Assembly (NCBI GenBank): GCA_001751225.1
Contig: MAXT01000167.1
Location: forward strand, 1-7,116
Direction: 5' to 3'
DNA: 7,116 bases
Source of the DNA: Desulfuromonadales bacterium C00003107
GTDB lineage: Bacteria; Desulfobacterota; Desulfuromonadia; Desulfuromonadales; Syntrophotaleaceae
Part shown: piece by piece, positions 1 through 5,982 of the stretch
Layout: every line of letters begins with the position of its first letter
Position numbering within the stretch: position 1 is the first letter of the stretch
Translations under genes and position numbers: made by a program
The notes under the pieces: generated by a model
What the model saw: the letters and a program-made list of their open reading frames with translations, nothing else
Told to the model about the DNA's origin: nothing
Database searches by the model: none

Positions 1-1
1 T

Positions 2-616
2 GATAGAAGTGATGTCGATAAACGGTTATCTGAAACCGTGGTTCAAGGCATATGCGATGTGACCAACCCATTAGTTGGCGAGCATGGTGCTTCTTACGTT
101 TACTCACCACAAAAAGGAGCAACGCCTGAGCAGGTGAAACTGCTTGATGATGGGTTGAGAAATTTGGCTGATGTAATCAAGCGAGAGATGGGAATTGATA
201 TCTGTCAAATGGCTGGAGCAGGGGCGGCCGGTGGGCTTGGCGGTGGCTTGCATGCGTTCCTGCAAGCTGAACTAAAAAAAGGGATTGATCTTGTCATCGA
301 CATAGTCGATTTGAAGAAAAACCTACAGGGGGCAGATCTTGTACTCACCGCTGAAGGTCAAATTGATTTTCAGACGAAATTCGATAAGGCCCCAGCCGGT
401 GTTGCTCGAGCTGCTAAAGAAGCCAATGTCCCATGTATCGCTATATGTGGTGGTGTTGGAGATAGAATCAATGAGCTGCATGATATTGGAATGAATGCCG
501 TTTTTTCAATTTGCAAGGGCCCTGAATCTCTTCAGTATGCAATGAAAAATGGTCCTCAGCTGCTTGCTCATACGGTCGAACAGGTTGTTCGTGCTTTTAT
601 GGCAGGAAGAAAATAA
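2..616 (+). CDS. Glycerate 2-kinase, type 1 (GarK/GlxK family), 5'-truncated by the window edge
   Basis: Cytoplasmic kinase that phosphorylates D-glycerate, normally to 2-phosphoglycerate, feeding it into lower glycolysis. The reading frame is open from base 2, so the visible GTG at 38 is an internal valine and not the start. About 204 C-terminal residues are present; the family is usually near 380, so roughly the first 175 lie outside the window. Family landmarks visible in order are CDVTNPLVGEHGAS, the SPQKGATPEQV stretch, the glycine-rich AGAGAAGGLGGGL segment, the TAEGQID motif (TGEGRID in E. coli GarK) and the near-terminal NAVFSICKGPESL segment. The TAA stop is 21 bases before a GntP permease on the same strand, which suggests one operon for glycerate uptake and use. 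The usual motif reads AEGQIDFQTKFDKAP here, a mild variant. The family call is secure; the exact substrate is inferred from the family and the neighbour. Confidence 0.93.
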   Translation, partial: DRSDVDKRLSETVVQGICDVTNPLVGEHGASYVYSPQKGATPEQVKLLDDGLRNLADVIKREMGIDICQMAGAGAAGGLGGGLHAFLQAELKKGIDLVIDIVDLKKNLQGADLVLTAEGQIDFQTKFDKAPAGVARAAKEANVPCIAICGGVGDRINELHDIGMNAVFSICKGPESLQYAMKNGPQLLAHTVEQVVRAFMAGRK

Positions 617-637
617 TTTCAAGTAAAGGATTTCGAT

Positions 638-1972
638 ATGCTCCTGGTATTACTTATTATTGCAATTCTTTTCATTGTCCTGGTTACAGCCAAATTTAAG
701 TTGCACCCTTTTTTAGCCCTGATAATTGCTGCCATAGGGTATGGATTATCTTCCGGAATTGAACCGGTAAAAGTTATCGAGACAATTAACGCTGGCTTCG
801 GTAGCACAATAGGTTATATCGGAATTGTCATCCTGGCAGGTACAATCATAGGCACCTTTCTTGAAAAATCTGGTGGAGCCACCACTTTGGCTGAATCAGC
901 CTTGAAGGTGACAGGCAAAAAAAATGTGCCTCTCGCCATGGGAATTGTCGGTTACGTCGTATCTCTTCCAGTATTCTGTGACTCTGCTTTCGTCTTGTTG
1001 TCTCCTTTAAATAAAGCCCTCTCCAAAAAAACCGGGACTTCAATTGCGGTTGGTGCCATTGCCCTTAGTCTAGGTCTGTACGCAACACATACCATGGTGC
1101 CACCAACTCCTGGCCCTGTTGCAGCAGCAGGTATTCTTGGCGCAGACTTAGGGCAGGTGATTATCTGGGGAGTTGTCGTCAGCCTGGTAACACTTTTGGC
1201 TGGCTGGTTATTTGCCATTACCGTTGCCAAAAACGTGGAAGTAGCTGAGGTGGAACTTCCAGAATCTGAACATGTTAAAGATATTCCACAAGATAGACCA
1301 TCTACAGTAAAAGCCGTAATGCCGATTCTAGTTCCAATTTTACTGATTATTCTGCAATCAATCGCAAAAATGCCTTCTCAGCCATTTGGAGAAAGCGTCT
1401 TTGTTACCTGGTTGATATTCTTCGGGCAACCTGTAACGGCCTTGCTCATAGGTTTAGGTTTGTCTTTTTTGCTTCCAGCAAAATTTGAGATGGAAATGCT
1501 TGGTGCAACAGGATGGGTTGGTGAATCGGTGATTGCAGCAGCTTCCATTATTCTCATAACAGGGGCTGGCGGAGCTTTTGGTAAAATTCTGCAAGAATCA
1601 GGCATTGCAACAGTAATTGGTGACTCTTTGGCGACTACAAACCTGGGTATTTTTCTCCCCTTCGTCATAGCCGCTGGGATCAAAACCGCTCAAGGTTCTT
1701 CGACAGTAGCCATTATCACCACTGCAGGAATAGTAGCTCCTCTTCTCACGTCGCTTGGTCTTGACGCAGAAATAGCTAAAGCACTGGTTGTCATATCAAT
1801 TGGTGCCGGATCAATGGTTGTCTCCCATGCAAATGACTCCTATTTTTGGGTTGTCACGCAGTTCTCTGGTTTAACTCTGAATCAGGGGTATAGACTTCAA
1901 ACCTTGGGGACACTTGTTTCAGGAGTTACTGCAGTAATTGGCGTATGGGTACTTAGTCTGATTCTTTTGTAG
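638..1972 (+). CDS. GntP-family permease (gluconate/glycerate-type H+ symporter)
   Basis: Inner-membrane secondary transporter of 444 residues, a typical length for the GntP family (about 440), with hydrophobic segments along its whole length. Visible features include the N-terminal pair of hydrophobic segments, the conserved-looking SLPVFCDSAFVLLSPL stretch around residues 108-123, THTMVPPTPGPVAAA around 150-164, the GAGGAFGKILQESGI segment around 308-322, AAGIKTAQGSSTVA around 346-359, and SHANDSYFWVVTQFSGL near the C-terminus. The last three are hallmark GntP regions. The ATG at 638 follows a good ribosome-binding site (AAAGGA, 625-630) with seven bases between. The gene sits 21 bases behind the glycerate kinase, so D-glycerate is the best substrate guess. 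Family members also carry gluconate and other sugar acids, so specificity is inferred. No frameshift or unusual residue was noticed. Confidence 0.93.
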   Translation: MLLVLLIIAILFIVLVTAKFKLHPFLALIIAAIGYGLSSGIEPVKVIETINAGFGSTIGYIGIVILAGTIIGTFLEKSGGATTLAESALKVTGKKNVPLAMGIVGYVVSLPVFCDSAFVLLSPLNKALSKKTGTSIAVGAIALSLGLYATHTMVPPTPGPVAAAGILGADLGQVIIWGVVVSLVTLLAGWLFAITVAKNVEVAEVELPESEHVKDIPQDRPSTVKAVMPILVPILLIILQSIAKMPSQPFGESVFVTWLIFFGQPVTALLIGLGLSFLLPAKFEMEMLGATGWVGESVIAAASIILITGAGGAFGKILQESGIATVIGDSLATTNLGIFLPFVIAAGIKTAQGSSTVAIITTAGIVAPLLTSLGLDAEIAKALVVISIGAGSMVVSHANDSYFWVVTQFSGLTLNQGYRLQTLGTLVSGVTAVIGVWVLSLILL

Positions 1973-2047
1973 CGTTGAATCGCTATCAGTTTCCTAGATA
2001 CCCGCGACCCATCCGGTGATATCTCACAAGGCACTACAAGTAGTATA

Positions 2048-2084
2048 GCCTCTCGGCAGCGTGGAGACATAACTGCCGAGAGGC
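2048..2084. terminator. Strong hairpin between convergent genes, probable transcription terminator
   Basis: A perfect 12-bp inverted repeat (GCCTCTCGGCAG at 2048-2059 and its complement at 2073-2084) encloses a 13-base loop. It lies 75 bases after the gntP-like stop and 67 bases before the stop of the convergent outer-membrane protein gene. Neither side has a clean run of T, so it is not a textbook intrinsic terminator. Its position between two converging transcripts still makes a bidirectional stop or mRNA-end protector the best explanation. A protein-binding dyad cannot be excluded. Confidence 0.55.
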
Positions 2085-2151
2085 GAATGATTCTTCTAGT
2101 GGTGCGACGAGGTACCCCAGCTTTCCCTAGGCCCTCTCACCTTACCCGCTT

Positions 2152-2940
2152 TTAAAAGTTGTAGATCACAGTAAGGCCCGCCATGAACTGATTGTCATCG
2201 CCTTCCTGGTCAACGATCGGACTATCTTTGGCGTCGTTCAGAAGTTTCGTATAACCGAGCAGTCCCATGACCTCCCAGGAATCTGACATTCTCAGGCGCA
2301 TATTCAGGTCGATGCCGACGTCTTTTATGCCCGAATCGGCGCTGTAAGTGGATAAACCACTGCGTGCAGCGTTGTCAGCATCAATGGAAAAATAGGTGTC
2401 CATATAGTCGTCGTCGGCATAGGTGGAGGAAAGCCCAACCCGGGTGGAAAAGTTACCGCTCTCCATGGTATAGCCGGCCTTGGCAGTCGCAAGCATTCCT
2501 TCATGCTCATCAGACACATCATTAACGACTTGAGCACTGATATCCCAGTTGCTGGCCTTGAAGCCTACAAAAGCACCTGCCTCCACAGCATTGTCAACTT
2601 TTCTGAGCTTTGAAACGGCGGAGTTATCCACATCGTCATCCCGTTTACTACGAAATTGCAGGACAGGACCAAACTGCCAGGTTCCACCTGCCAGAATGTT
2701 CGCACCCAACCTATTACCGGACAGTCTGATAAACCGGCCGCTTTCCCATGTAACGCTGACGTAGGGAATGGGGACCGCCTCGTAATCGTCAGAACCTTCG
2801 TAGTCGGGAACCGCCGCAACGCCCAGCCCAAGGCTGATGTCGGTGTCGGCAGCAATGGACAGCAAAGGGAGACAAAAAATCGCCATCCCAACGAATAAAA
2901 CTTCTACCAACCATTTTCTTGTCTTGCTGGTTGTTTTCAT
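2152..2940 (-). CDS. MipA/OmpV-family outer-membrane protein
   Basis: Outer-membrane beta-barrel of 262 residues, in the usual size range of the MipA/OmpV family. E. coli MipA is described as a scaffold linking the lytic transglycosylase MltA to a penicillin-binding protein; OmpV is a porin-like antigen. A Sec signal peptide is clear: basic start (KTRK), hydrophobic core about residues 11-29, and likely cleavage after Ala30 or Ala31. The mature start carries the family signature GLGVAAVPDYEGSDDYEAV (about 38-56). The C-terminal part has GIKDVGIDLNMRL, GYTKLLNDAKDSPIV and the closing NQFMAGLTVIYNF, whose terminal Phe is the usual barrel-assembly signal. The ATG is preceded by GGAGG (2947-2951) six bases away. 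The gene follows the VWA-OmpA gene by 51 bases on the same strand, so co-transcription is likely. The family call is strong; any porin, scaffold or assembly role is not shown by sequence. Confidence 0.9.
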   Translation of the reverse strand: MKTTSKTRKWLVEVLFVGMAIFCLPLLSIAADTDISLGLGVAAVPDYEGSDDYEAVPIPYVSVTWESGRFIRLSGNRLGANILAGGTWQFGPVLQFRSKRDDDVDNSAVSKLRKVDNAVEAGAFVGFKASNWDISAQVVNDVSDEHEGMLATAKAGYTMESGNFSTRVGLSSTYADDDYMDTYFSIDADNAARSGLSTYSADSGIKDVGIDLNMRLRMSDSWEVMGLLGYTKLLNDAKDSPIVDQEGDDNQFMAGLTVIYNF

Positions 2941-2991
2941 TGCTCGCCTCCATCATCAAAGTTGGCTAGGGGTTATAAATTTTCCGGGAAA

Positions 2992-4116
2992 TCAGCGAAC
3001 ACCAGCAATAAAACCTAGTACGCGCCGATTTTTACTTCGCCCTTCCACCGTGTCATTGCTGGCTACTGGAGAGGCTTCGCCGTACCAGAACAGGGATATC
3101 CGACTCTGATCAATGTGAAATTTTTCTGCAAGATACTTCCCTACAGCCTCAACACGACGGTGAGACAAACCGAGGTTGTACTCTGCAGAACCTTGACTAT
3201 CCGTAAAACCTGCCAGAACAAGATAACTATCGGGGTTGTTCTTAAGAACCTCTCCAACGGCTTTCAGTTCGTCTGTAAACTCCACTTTTACATCTGAACT
3301 TTCAAAATCGAAGAGGATATGATCGAGTTTAAAGCCAACAACTTCATCGCGGTTCTCAGCTGCAATGATATACGACTCTTCGAGTACAAAAATCGCTCCC
3401 GTATAAACCTGAGGCCGGTCAAGTAAGGCATCGAGCGAAAAAACTCTCGAAGACTCATTGATTGACGCTACCGCCTCAATTATTCTTTCCTGCTTTTCTG
3501 AACCGGCAGTGCTGATTAGCTGAAAGTTCACCTTATGTTTTTTAGCAAGGTTTTGTGCCAGGACTATCGGTTTTGAAGCAGTGGAAGCTTTGCTGTAATT
3601 CCCATCAGTAAACAAAAAGACAACGGTACGCCCAGTGAGTTTTTCAAGTAAGCCGTCAAGCCGAATAAGCGCATTCTGTATCAATGTTGCGCCGCTTGCT
3701 TTTTCAGGCAGGTTATTAACCGCTTGAAGAAAAGTACTCTTATTGAAGGGCTGCATTTCATAAAAAACTTCATAACCTTTCAAGTTCGGCACAAGACTCG
3801 CTGCCGGCGTAAACGAATACAAACCAACCTTCAATTCTGGAAAAACATCCGGAAACGCTGACGCTCTCTGGTACAAAAGCTTCTTAGCCGCCTGCAATTT
3901 TGTCAGCCCGCTATCCTGATAAAGCTCCCCCGTGGAACTCGAGCTGTCGAAAAGAATCACCACGTTGTCTGCAAGCTGGACCATTTCTTCGGTCATGGAC
4001 ACATTGACAACGGTTTCAGTTTCCACTATTTCTTCCAGCGCCATCGTCGGCTGTACATTGGCCCCAAAAACCAACAAAGCAATTATAACGACTAAAAACG
4101 AGGGCTTCCTTTTCAT
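2992..4116 (-). CDS. Secreted VWA-domain protein with C-terminal OmpA peptidoglycan-binding domain
   Basis: Protein of 374 residues. Residues 1-26 form a Sec signal peptide (MKRK, hydrophobic core, probable cleavage after TMA) without a lipobox, so a soluble periplasmic or wall-bound location is likely. Residues about 50-240 are a von Willebrand factor A domain with an apparently intact metal-ion site: DSSSS at 57-61, Thr144 in SGATLIQNAL, and Asp171 in FLFTDGNYS. Residues about 262-370 are an OmpA-type domain with AGFTDSQGSAEYNLGLSHRR and GRSKNRRV. Asp306 and Arg321 stand 15 apart, the same spacing as the peptidoglycan-binding Asp271/Arg286 reported for Acinetobacter OmpA. An AGGGAG site (4123-4128) lies six bases before the ATG. 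The MipA/OmpV gene follows after 51 bases, suggesting a joint envelope role. Domain calls are strong; the ligand of the VWA domain is unknown. Confidence 0.9.
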   Translation of the reverse strand: MKRKPSFLVVIIALLVFGANVQPTMALEEIVETETVVNVSMTEEMVQLADNVVILFDSSSSTGELYQDSGLTKLQAAKKLLYQRASAFPDVFPELKVGLYSFTPAASLVPNLKGYEVFYEMQPFNKSTFLQAVNNLPEKASGATLIQNALIRLDGLLEKLTGRTVVFLFTDGNYSKASTASKPIVLAQNLAKKHKVNFQLISTAGSEKQERIIEAVASINESSRVFSLDALLDRPQVYTGAIFVLEESYIIAAENRDEVVGFKLDHILFDFESSDVKVEFTDELKAVGEVLKNNPDSYLVLAGFTDSQGSAEYNLGLSHRRVEAVGKYLAEKFHIDQSRISLFWYGEASPVASNDTVEGRSKNRRVLGFIAGVR

Positions 4117-4368
4117 GCCTTTCTCCCTTCAAGTAATTGTTGCGATGTTATTAATAAAGTTGAGCCAGGAACGGCCAAGTTCCTTAGCGACCGCAGCTTG
4201 CCTATCTTATTGATTACCAAATACAAGGCTGGCTGGTCCTTTTCTCAACCTCGACGTCAATCAGCGCAATTGAAGCTCACGGGCCAACAAATCACGTCCC
4301 TGAAGATTGCACTACAGACAAACATTACGCACAAAGGTAGAAAAATCTTATCGCAATATCACAGTAGT
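4117..4368. other. Intergenic region between the VWA-OmpA gene start and the IS remnant
   Basis: About 250 bases without a gene I can support. It holds the ribosome-binding site and possible promoter of the leftward genes. On the - strand a short open stretch from about 4206 to a stop at about 4135 reads DRQAAVAKELGRSWLNF and onward, with a helix-turn-helix-like look (AAVAKELGRS). It is preceded by a stop in the same frame and has no start codon, so at most it is a gene relic. No other structure was seen. Confidence 0.4.
4150..4184 (-). promoter_or_regulatory. Possible promoter with overlapping operator-like dyad for the VWA-OmpA / MipA genes
   Basis: On the - strand a TTGGCC (4173-4178) and an AT-rich ATTAAT (4150-4155) are 17 bases apart, a weak sigma-70-like pair that would start transcription about 25-30 bases before the ATG at 4116. 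The TTGGCC is the exact spacer of a perfect 6+6 dyad, AGGAAC (4167-4172) and GTTCCT (4179-4184), a layout that would suit a repressor. Each element is short enough to arise by chance. Confidence 0.22.
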
Positions 4369-4389
4369 GCATCATTTTTTCTGTAAATT
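4369..4389 (+). repeat. Left terminal inverted repeat of the IS256-family element
   Basis: Twenty-one bases that match the reverse complement of 5654-5674 at 18 positions. The inner 11 bases, TTCTGTAAATT, are identical. TGTAAATT-like ends are common among IS256-family elements. Further outward the match fades, so the true outer end may lie a few bases to the left. Confidence 0.65.
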
Positions 4390-4418
4390 TCCAAATTCAT
4401 CACAAAAAGACGGACTAT

Positions 4419-4431
4419 GGTTGTCCTCTTT
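4419..4431 (+). repeat. Inner inverted-repeat block, left side of the IS
   Basis: GGTTGTCCTCTTT matches the reverse complement of 5640-5652 at 12 of 13 bases. On the left this block is 29 bases from the terminal block; on the right the two blocks are separated by one base. The left end therefore seems to carry 28 additional bases. Confidence 0.55.
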
Positions 4432-4485
4432 AGCTGAATCGCCAAACCCATCCAGAGATGAAAAAAACCATGATCTGCATAGAGG

Positions 4486-5625
4486 ATTAATAGCGCCATT
4501 GAAGATGTTGAAAAAATGTTAGCTGATGATTGTTTTGATGCTCTGGGTGAGGCTATCCGCAGAGTCAACAACGAAGCTATGCGTCTTGAGCGGCAGGCCC
4601 AGCTTGGAGCCGACCCTTACGAACGCAGTGTGGCCCGGCGCGGCCATGCCAACGGGTTTAAAACCCAAAACCGTTCACACCCATGTCGGAGCGCTCGATC
4701 TCGACGTTCCCCAAGTCCGGGACAGCCGCTTCTATCCTTCCAGTTTGGAGAAGGGACTGCGCTCAGAGCGTGCCCTTAAAGTCGCGCTGGCCGAGATGTA
4801 CGTGCAAGGCGTCTCTACCCGTAAGGTGGCCAAAATTACGGAGCAACTTTGCGGCTTCGAGGTGACGTCAACCCAGGTGAGTCGCGCAGCCAAAGAACTC
4901 GATGACATCCTTGAACAATGGCGTAAACGACCTCTCGGGGCGTTTCTCTATGTCTATCTCGATGCCCGCTATGAAAAGGTTCGCCATAATGGCTCGGTTA
5001 TCGATGTGGCCGTTCTGGTTGCTATTGGCGTTGCCGAGAACGGCAAGCGTCAAATTCTAGGAACTTCCGTTGCATTATCAGAACAGGAGGCTCGCTGGCG
5101 CGACTTTCTGCGCTGTTTGCAACAGCACCAATTGCAAGGTGTTCGGTTGTTTATCAGTGATGCCCATGAGGGGCTTAAGGCCGCCCGCAAGGCCGTCTTT
5201 CCCTGTGTCCCCTGGCAACGCAGTTCCATCTTCAGCAGAATGCTCAGGCATACGTGTCGAAGAAGGAGATGAAGAAAGGGGTTGCTGCTGCAATCCGGAG
5301 TATCTTTAACGCTGCCGATGAAACCGAGGCCAAAAGGCAGTTGGACCTACTTATTGAACGTTATGAAAAATCAGCTCCCCGCCTCACGGCATGGGCGGAA
5401 CAAAACATACAAGAGGGGCTGACCATCCTCCAATTCCCTGAAGATCATAGGCGGCGGATTCGAACCAGCAACGTTCTTGAGCGTGTCAATAAGGAGATTC
5501 TACGCCGCACCCGAGTCGCAACCCTTTTCCCCAATGAAGACTCTTGCTTAAGACTCGTCAGTGCCGTGCTGATGGAAATCTCTGAGGAGTGGGAAACCGG
5601 CCGAACTTATTTGACTTTTCAATGA
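4486..5625 (+). pseudogene. IS256-family (mutator-type) transposase, broken by two frameshifts
   Basis: DDE transposase that would move the surrounding IS. Three pieces are needed to read it: MRLERQ..YERSVARRGHANGFK in one frame to about 4660, KPKTVHTHVG to VFPCVPWQR in the next frame to about 5220, then QFHLQQNAQAYV to the TGA at 5625 back in the first frame. The first break is one extra A in the AAAA run 4660-4663. The second is a loss of about four bases at 5219-5222 that removes the Cys of the usual WQRCQFH motif. The catalytic residues survive but are split between frames: Asp at 4961-4963 (YLDARYEKVR), Asp at 5159-5161 (FISDAHEG), Glu at 5479-5481 (NVLERVNKEI). The repaired length is about 370-380 residues. 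The start is unclear: ATG 4516 is the first ATG in frame, but homology-like sequence runs back to about 4486, where ATT may replace an old start behind AGAGGA. Inactive as written. Confidence 0.9.
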
Positions 5626-5639
5626 TCAACAGTCGCCCC

Positions 5640-5652
5640 AAAGAGGGCAACC
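5640..5652 (-). repeat. Inner inverted-repeat block, right side of the IS
   Basis: AAAGAGGGCAACC is the partner of 4419-4431 with one mismatch. Here it sits directly beside the terminal repeat, separated by one base. This right-hand arrangement, giving one continuous repeat of about 35 bases, is closer to the length expected for the family. Confidence 0.55.
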
Positions 5653-5653
5653 G

Positions 5654-5674
5654 AATTTACAGAACAGATGTTGC
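5654..5674 (-). repeat. Right terminal inverted repeat of the IS256-family element
   Basis: Partner of 4369-4389 (18 of 21 matches). It begins 28 bases after the transposase stop codon, as expected for the right end of a single-gene IS. The outer boundary is uncertain by several bases. Confidence 0.65.
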
Positions 5675-5981
5675 TTTATCTGGGGTCACAGGGTTTGACT
5701 TCCGAGATGGCAAGTTTAAGTCAAGAGCCGACTTCCCTGTATTTCACCGTGCCTTAGACATTACAAAGCCCCATCTGGTTTTCCAAGATGGGGCTGTTCT
5801 GTTTGTTGCTCCATAATGAAGTTCGGCCTGCAAGTTTATGGGATACCCACACGCAGGGCCTGTTGACTACTGGTGCCGATTTTGAAAAAAGACTTGGTGG
5901 CCCGATTGGGCAATACTATGCAATTAACTCGTTTTCCATATGAAAACTACATCGTGTCCATCCGGAGTTTCCGGATGGACA
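5675..5981. other. Intergenic stretch between the IS remnant and the mscS-like gene
   Basis: About 300 bases with no gene I can support. It contains two hairpins (annotated separately) and a small imperfect dyad, GTTTTC (5931-5936) with GAAAAC (5942-5947). Short open stretches exist on both strands, but none has a ribosome-binding site plus a recognisable protein pattern. It may be the 3' flank of genes lost or scrambled around the IS insertion. Confidence 0.5.
5767..5795 (+). terminator. Hairpin followed by T-rich sequence, possible terminator
   Basis: AGCCCCATCT (5767-5776) pairs with AGATGGGGCT (5786-5795). The stem extends by GG/CC around a TTTT loop with one bulged A. On the + strand it is followed by GTTCTGTTTGTTG, which is T-rich but interrupted. 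No + strand gene ends just upstream except the broken transposase 140 bases away, so it could end IS transcription or be left over from a lost gene. It could also act on the - strand behind the mscS-like gene. Confidence 0.45.
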
Positions 5982-5982
5982 C
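5954..5982 (-). terminator. Perfect 13-bp hairpin abutting the mscS-like stop codon
   Basis: GTGTCCATCCGGA (5954-5966) and its exact complement (5970-5982) flank a three-base loop. On the - strand the first stem base is the last base of the TAG stop (5984-5982). The run GTTTTC comes about seven bases after the stem. Such a stable stem directly after a stop codon is best read as the terminator or 3'-end stabiliser of the mechanosensitive channel transcript. Confidence 0.6.

Larger units (their letters stand above)
4369..5674 (+). mobile_element. Decayed IS256-family insertion sequence
   Basis: The element is bounded by an imperfect terminal inverted repeat (4369-4389 against 5654-5674, 18 of 21 matching, 11 consecutive matches at the inner side) and encodes one broken mutator-type transposase. 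At about 1.3 kb it fits the family size. The outer limits are approximate: weaker similarity continues a few bases outward on both sides, and no convincing 8-9 base target duplication was found. That agrees with an old, degenerating insertion. It lies between the start of the leftward VWA-OmpA gene and the end of the leftward mscS-like gene, so no recognisable gene is interrupted. Confidence 0.8.

Noticed and set aside
38..616. GTG at 38 as the start of a 192-residue glycerate kinase
   Set aside because: The frame stays open to base 2 and the residues before 38 fit the family just ahead of CDVTNPLVG, so the gene is truncated by the window edge.
952..1230. Antisense open frame within the permease gene
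   Set aside because: Shadow of a well-supported membrane protein gene, with no recognisable protein pattern.
2565..2891. 108-residue open frame on the - strand inside the MipA/OmpV gene
   Set aside because: Overlaps the real gene in another frame, with neither its own ribosome-binding site nor a family pattern.
2866..2940. Lipoprotein lipobox at Cys23 of the MipA/OmpV protein
   Set aside because: The residues before the Cys (AIF) do not fit a lipobox, and an ordinary signal-peptidase I site follows at Ala30/Ala31.
4657..4664. Programmed ribosomal frameshift at TTTAAAA in the transposase
   Set aside because: The needed shift is +1 in sense, the in-frame heptamer does not fit the usual slippery pattern, and a second unrelated lesion follows.
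4350..5690. Target-site duplication flanking the IS
   Set aside because: Comparing bases just outside the inverted repeats at several offsets gave no convincing 8-9 base direct repeat.
5599..5827. Ten-base inverted match GGCCGAACTT (5599-5608) with AAGTTCGGCC (5818-5827)
   Set aside because: Similarity does not extend beyond the ten bases in a useful way, so chance is more likely than a second mobile-element end.
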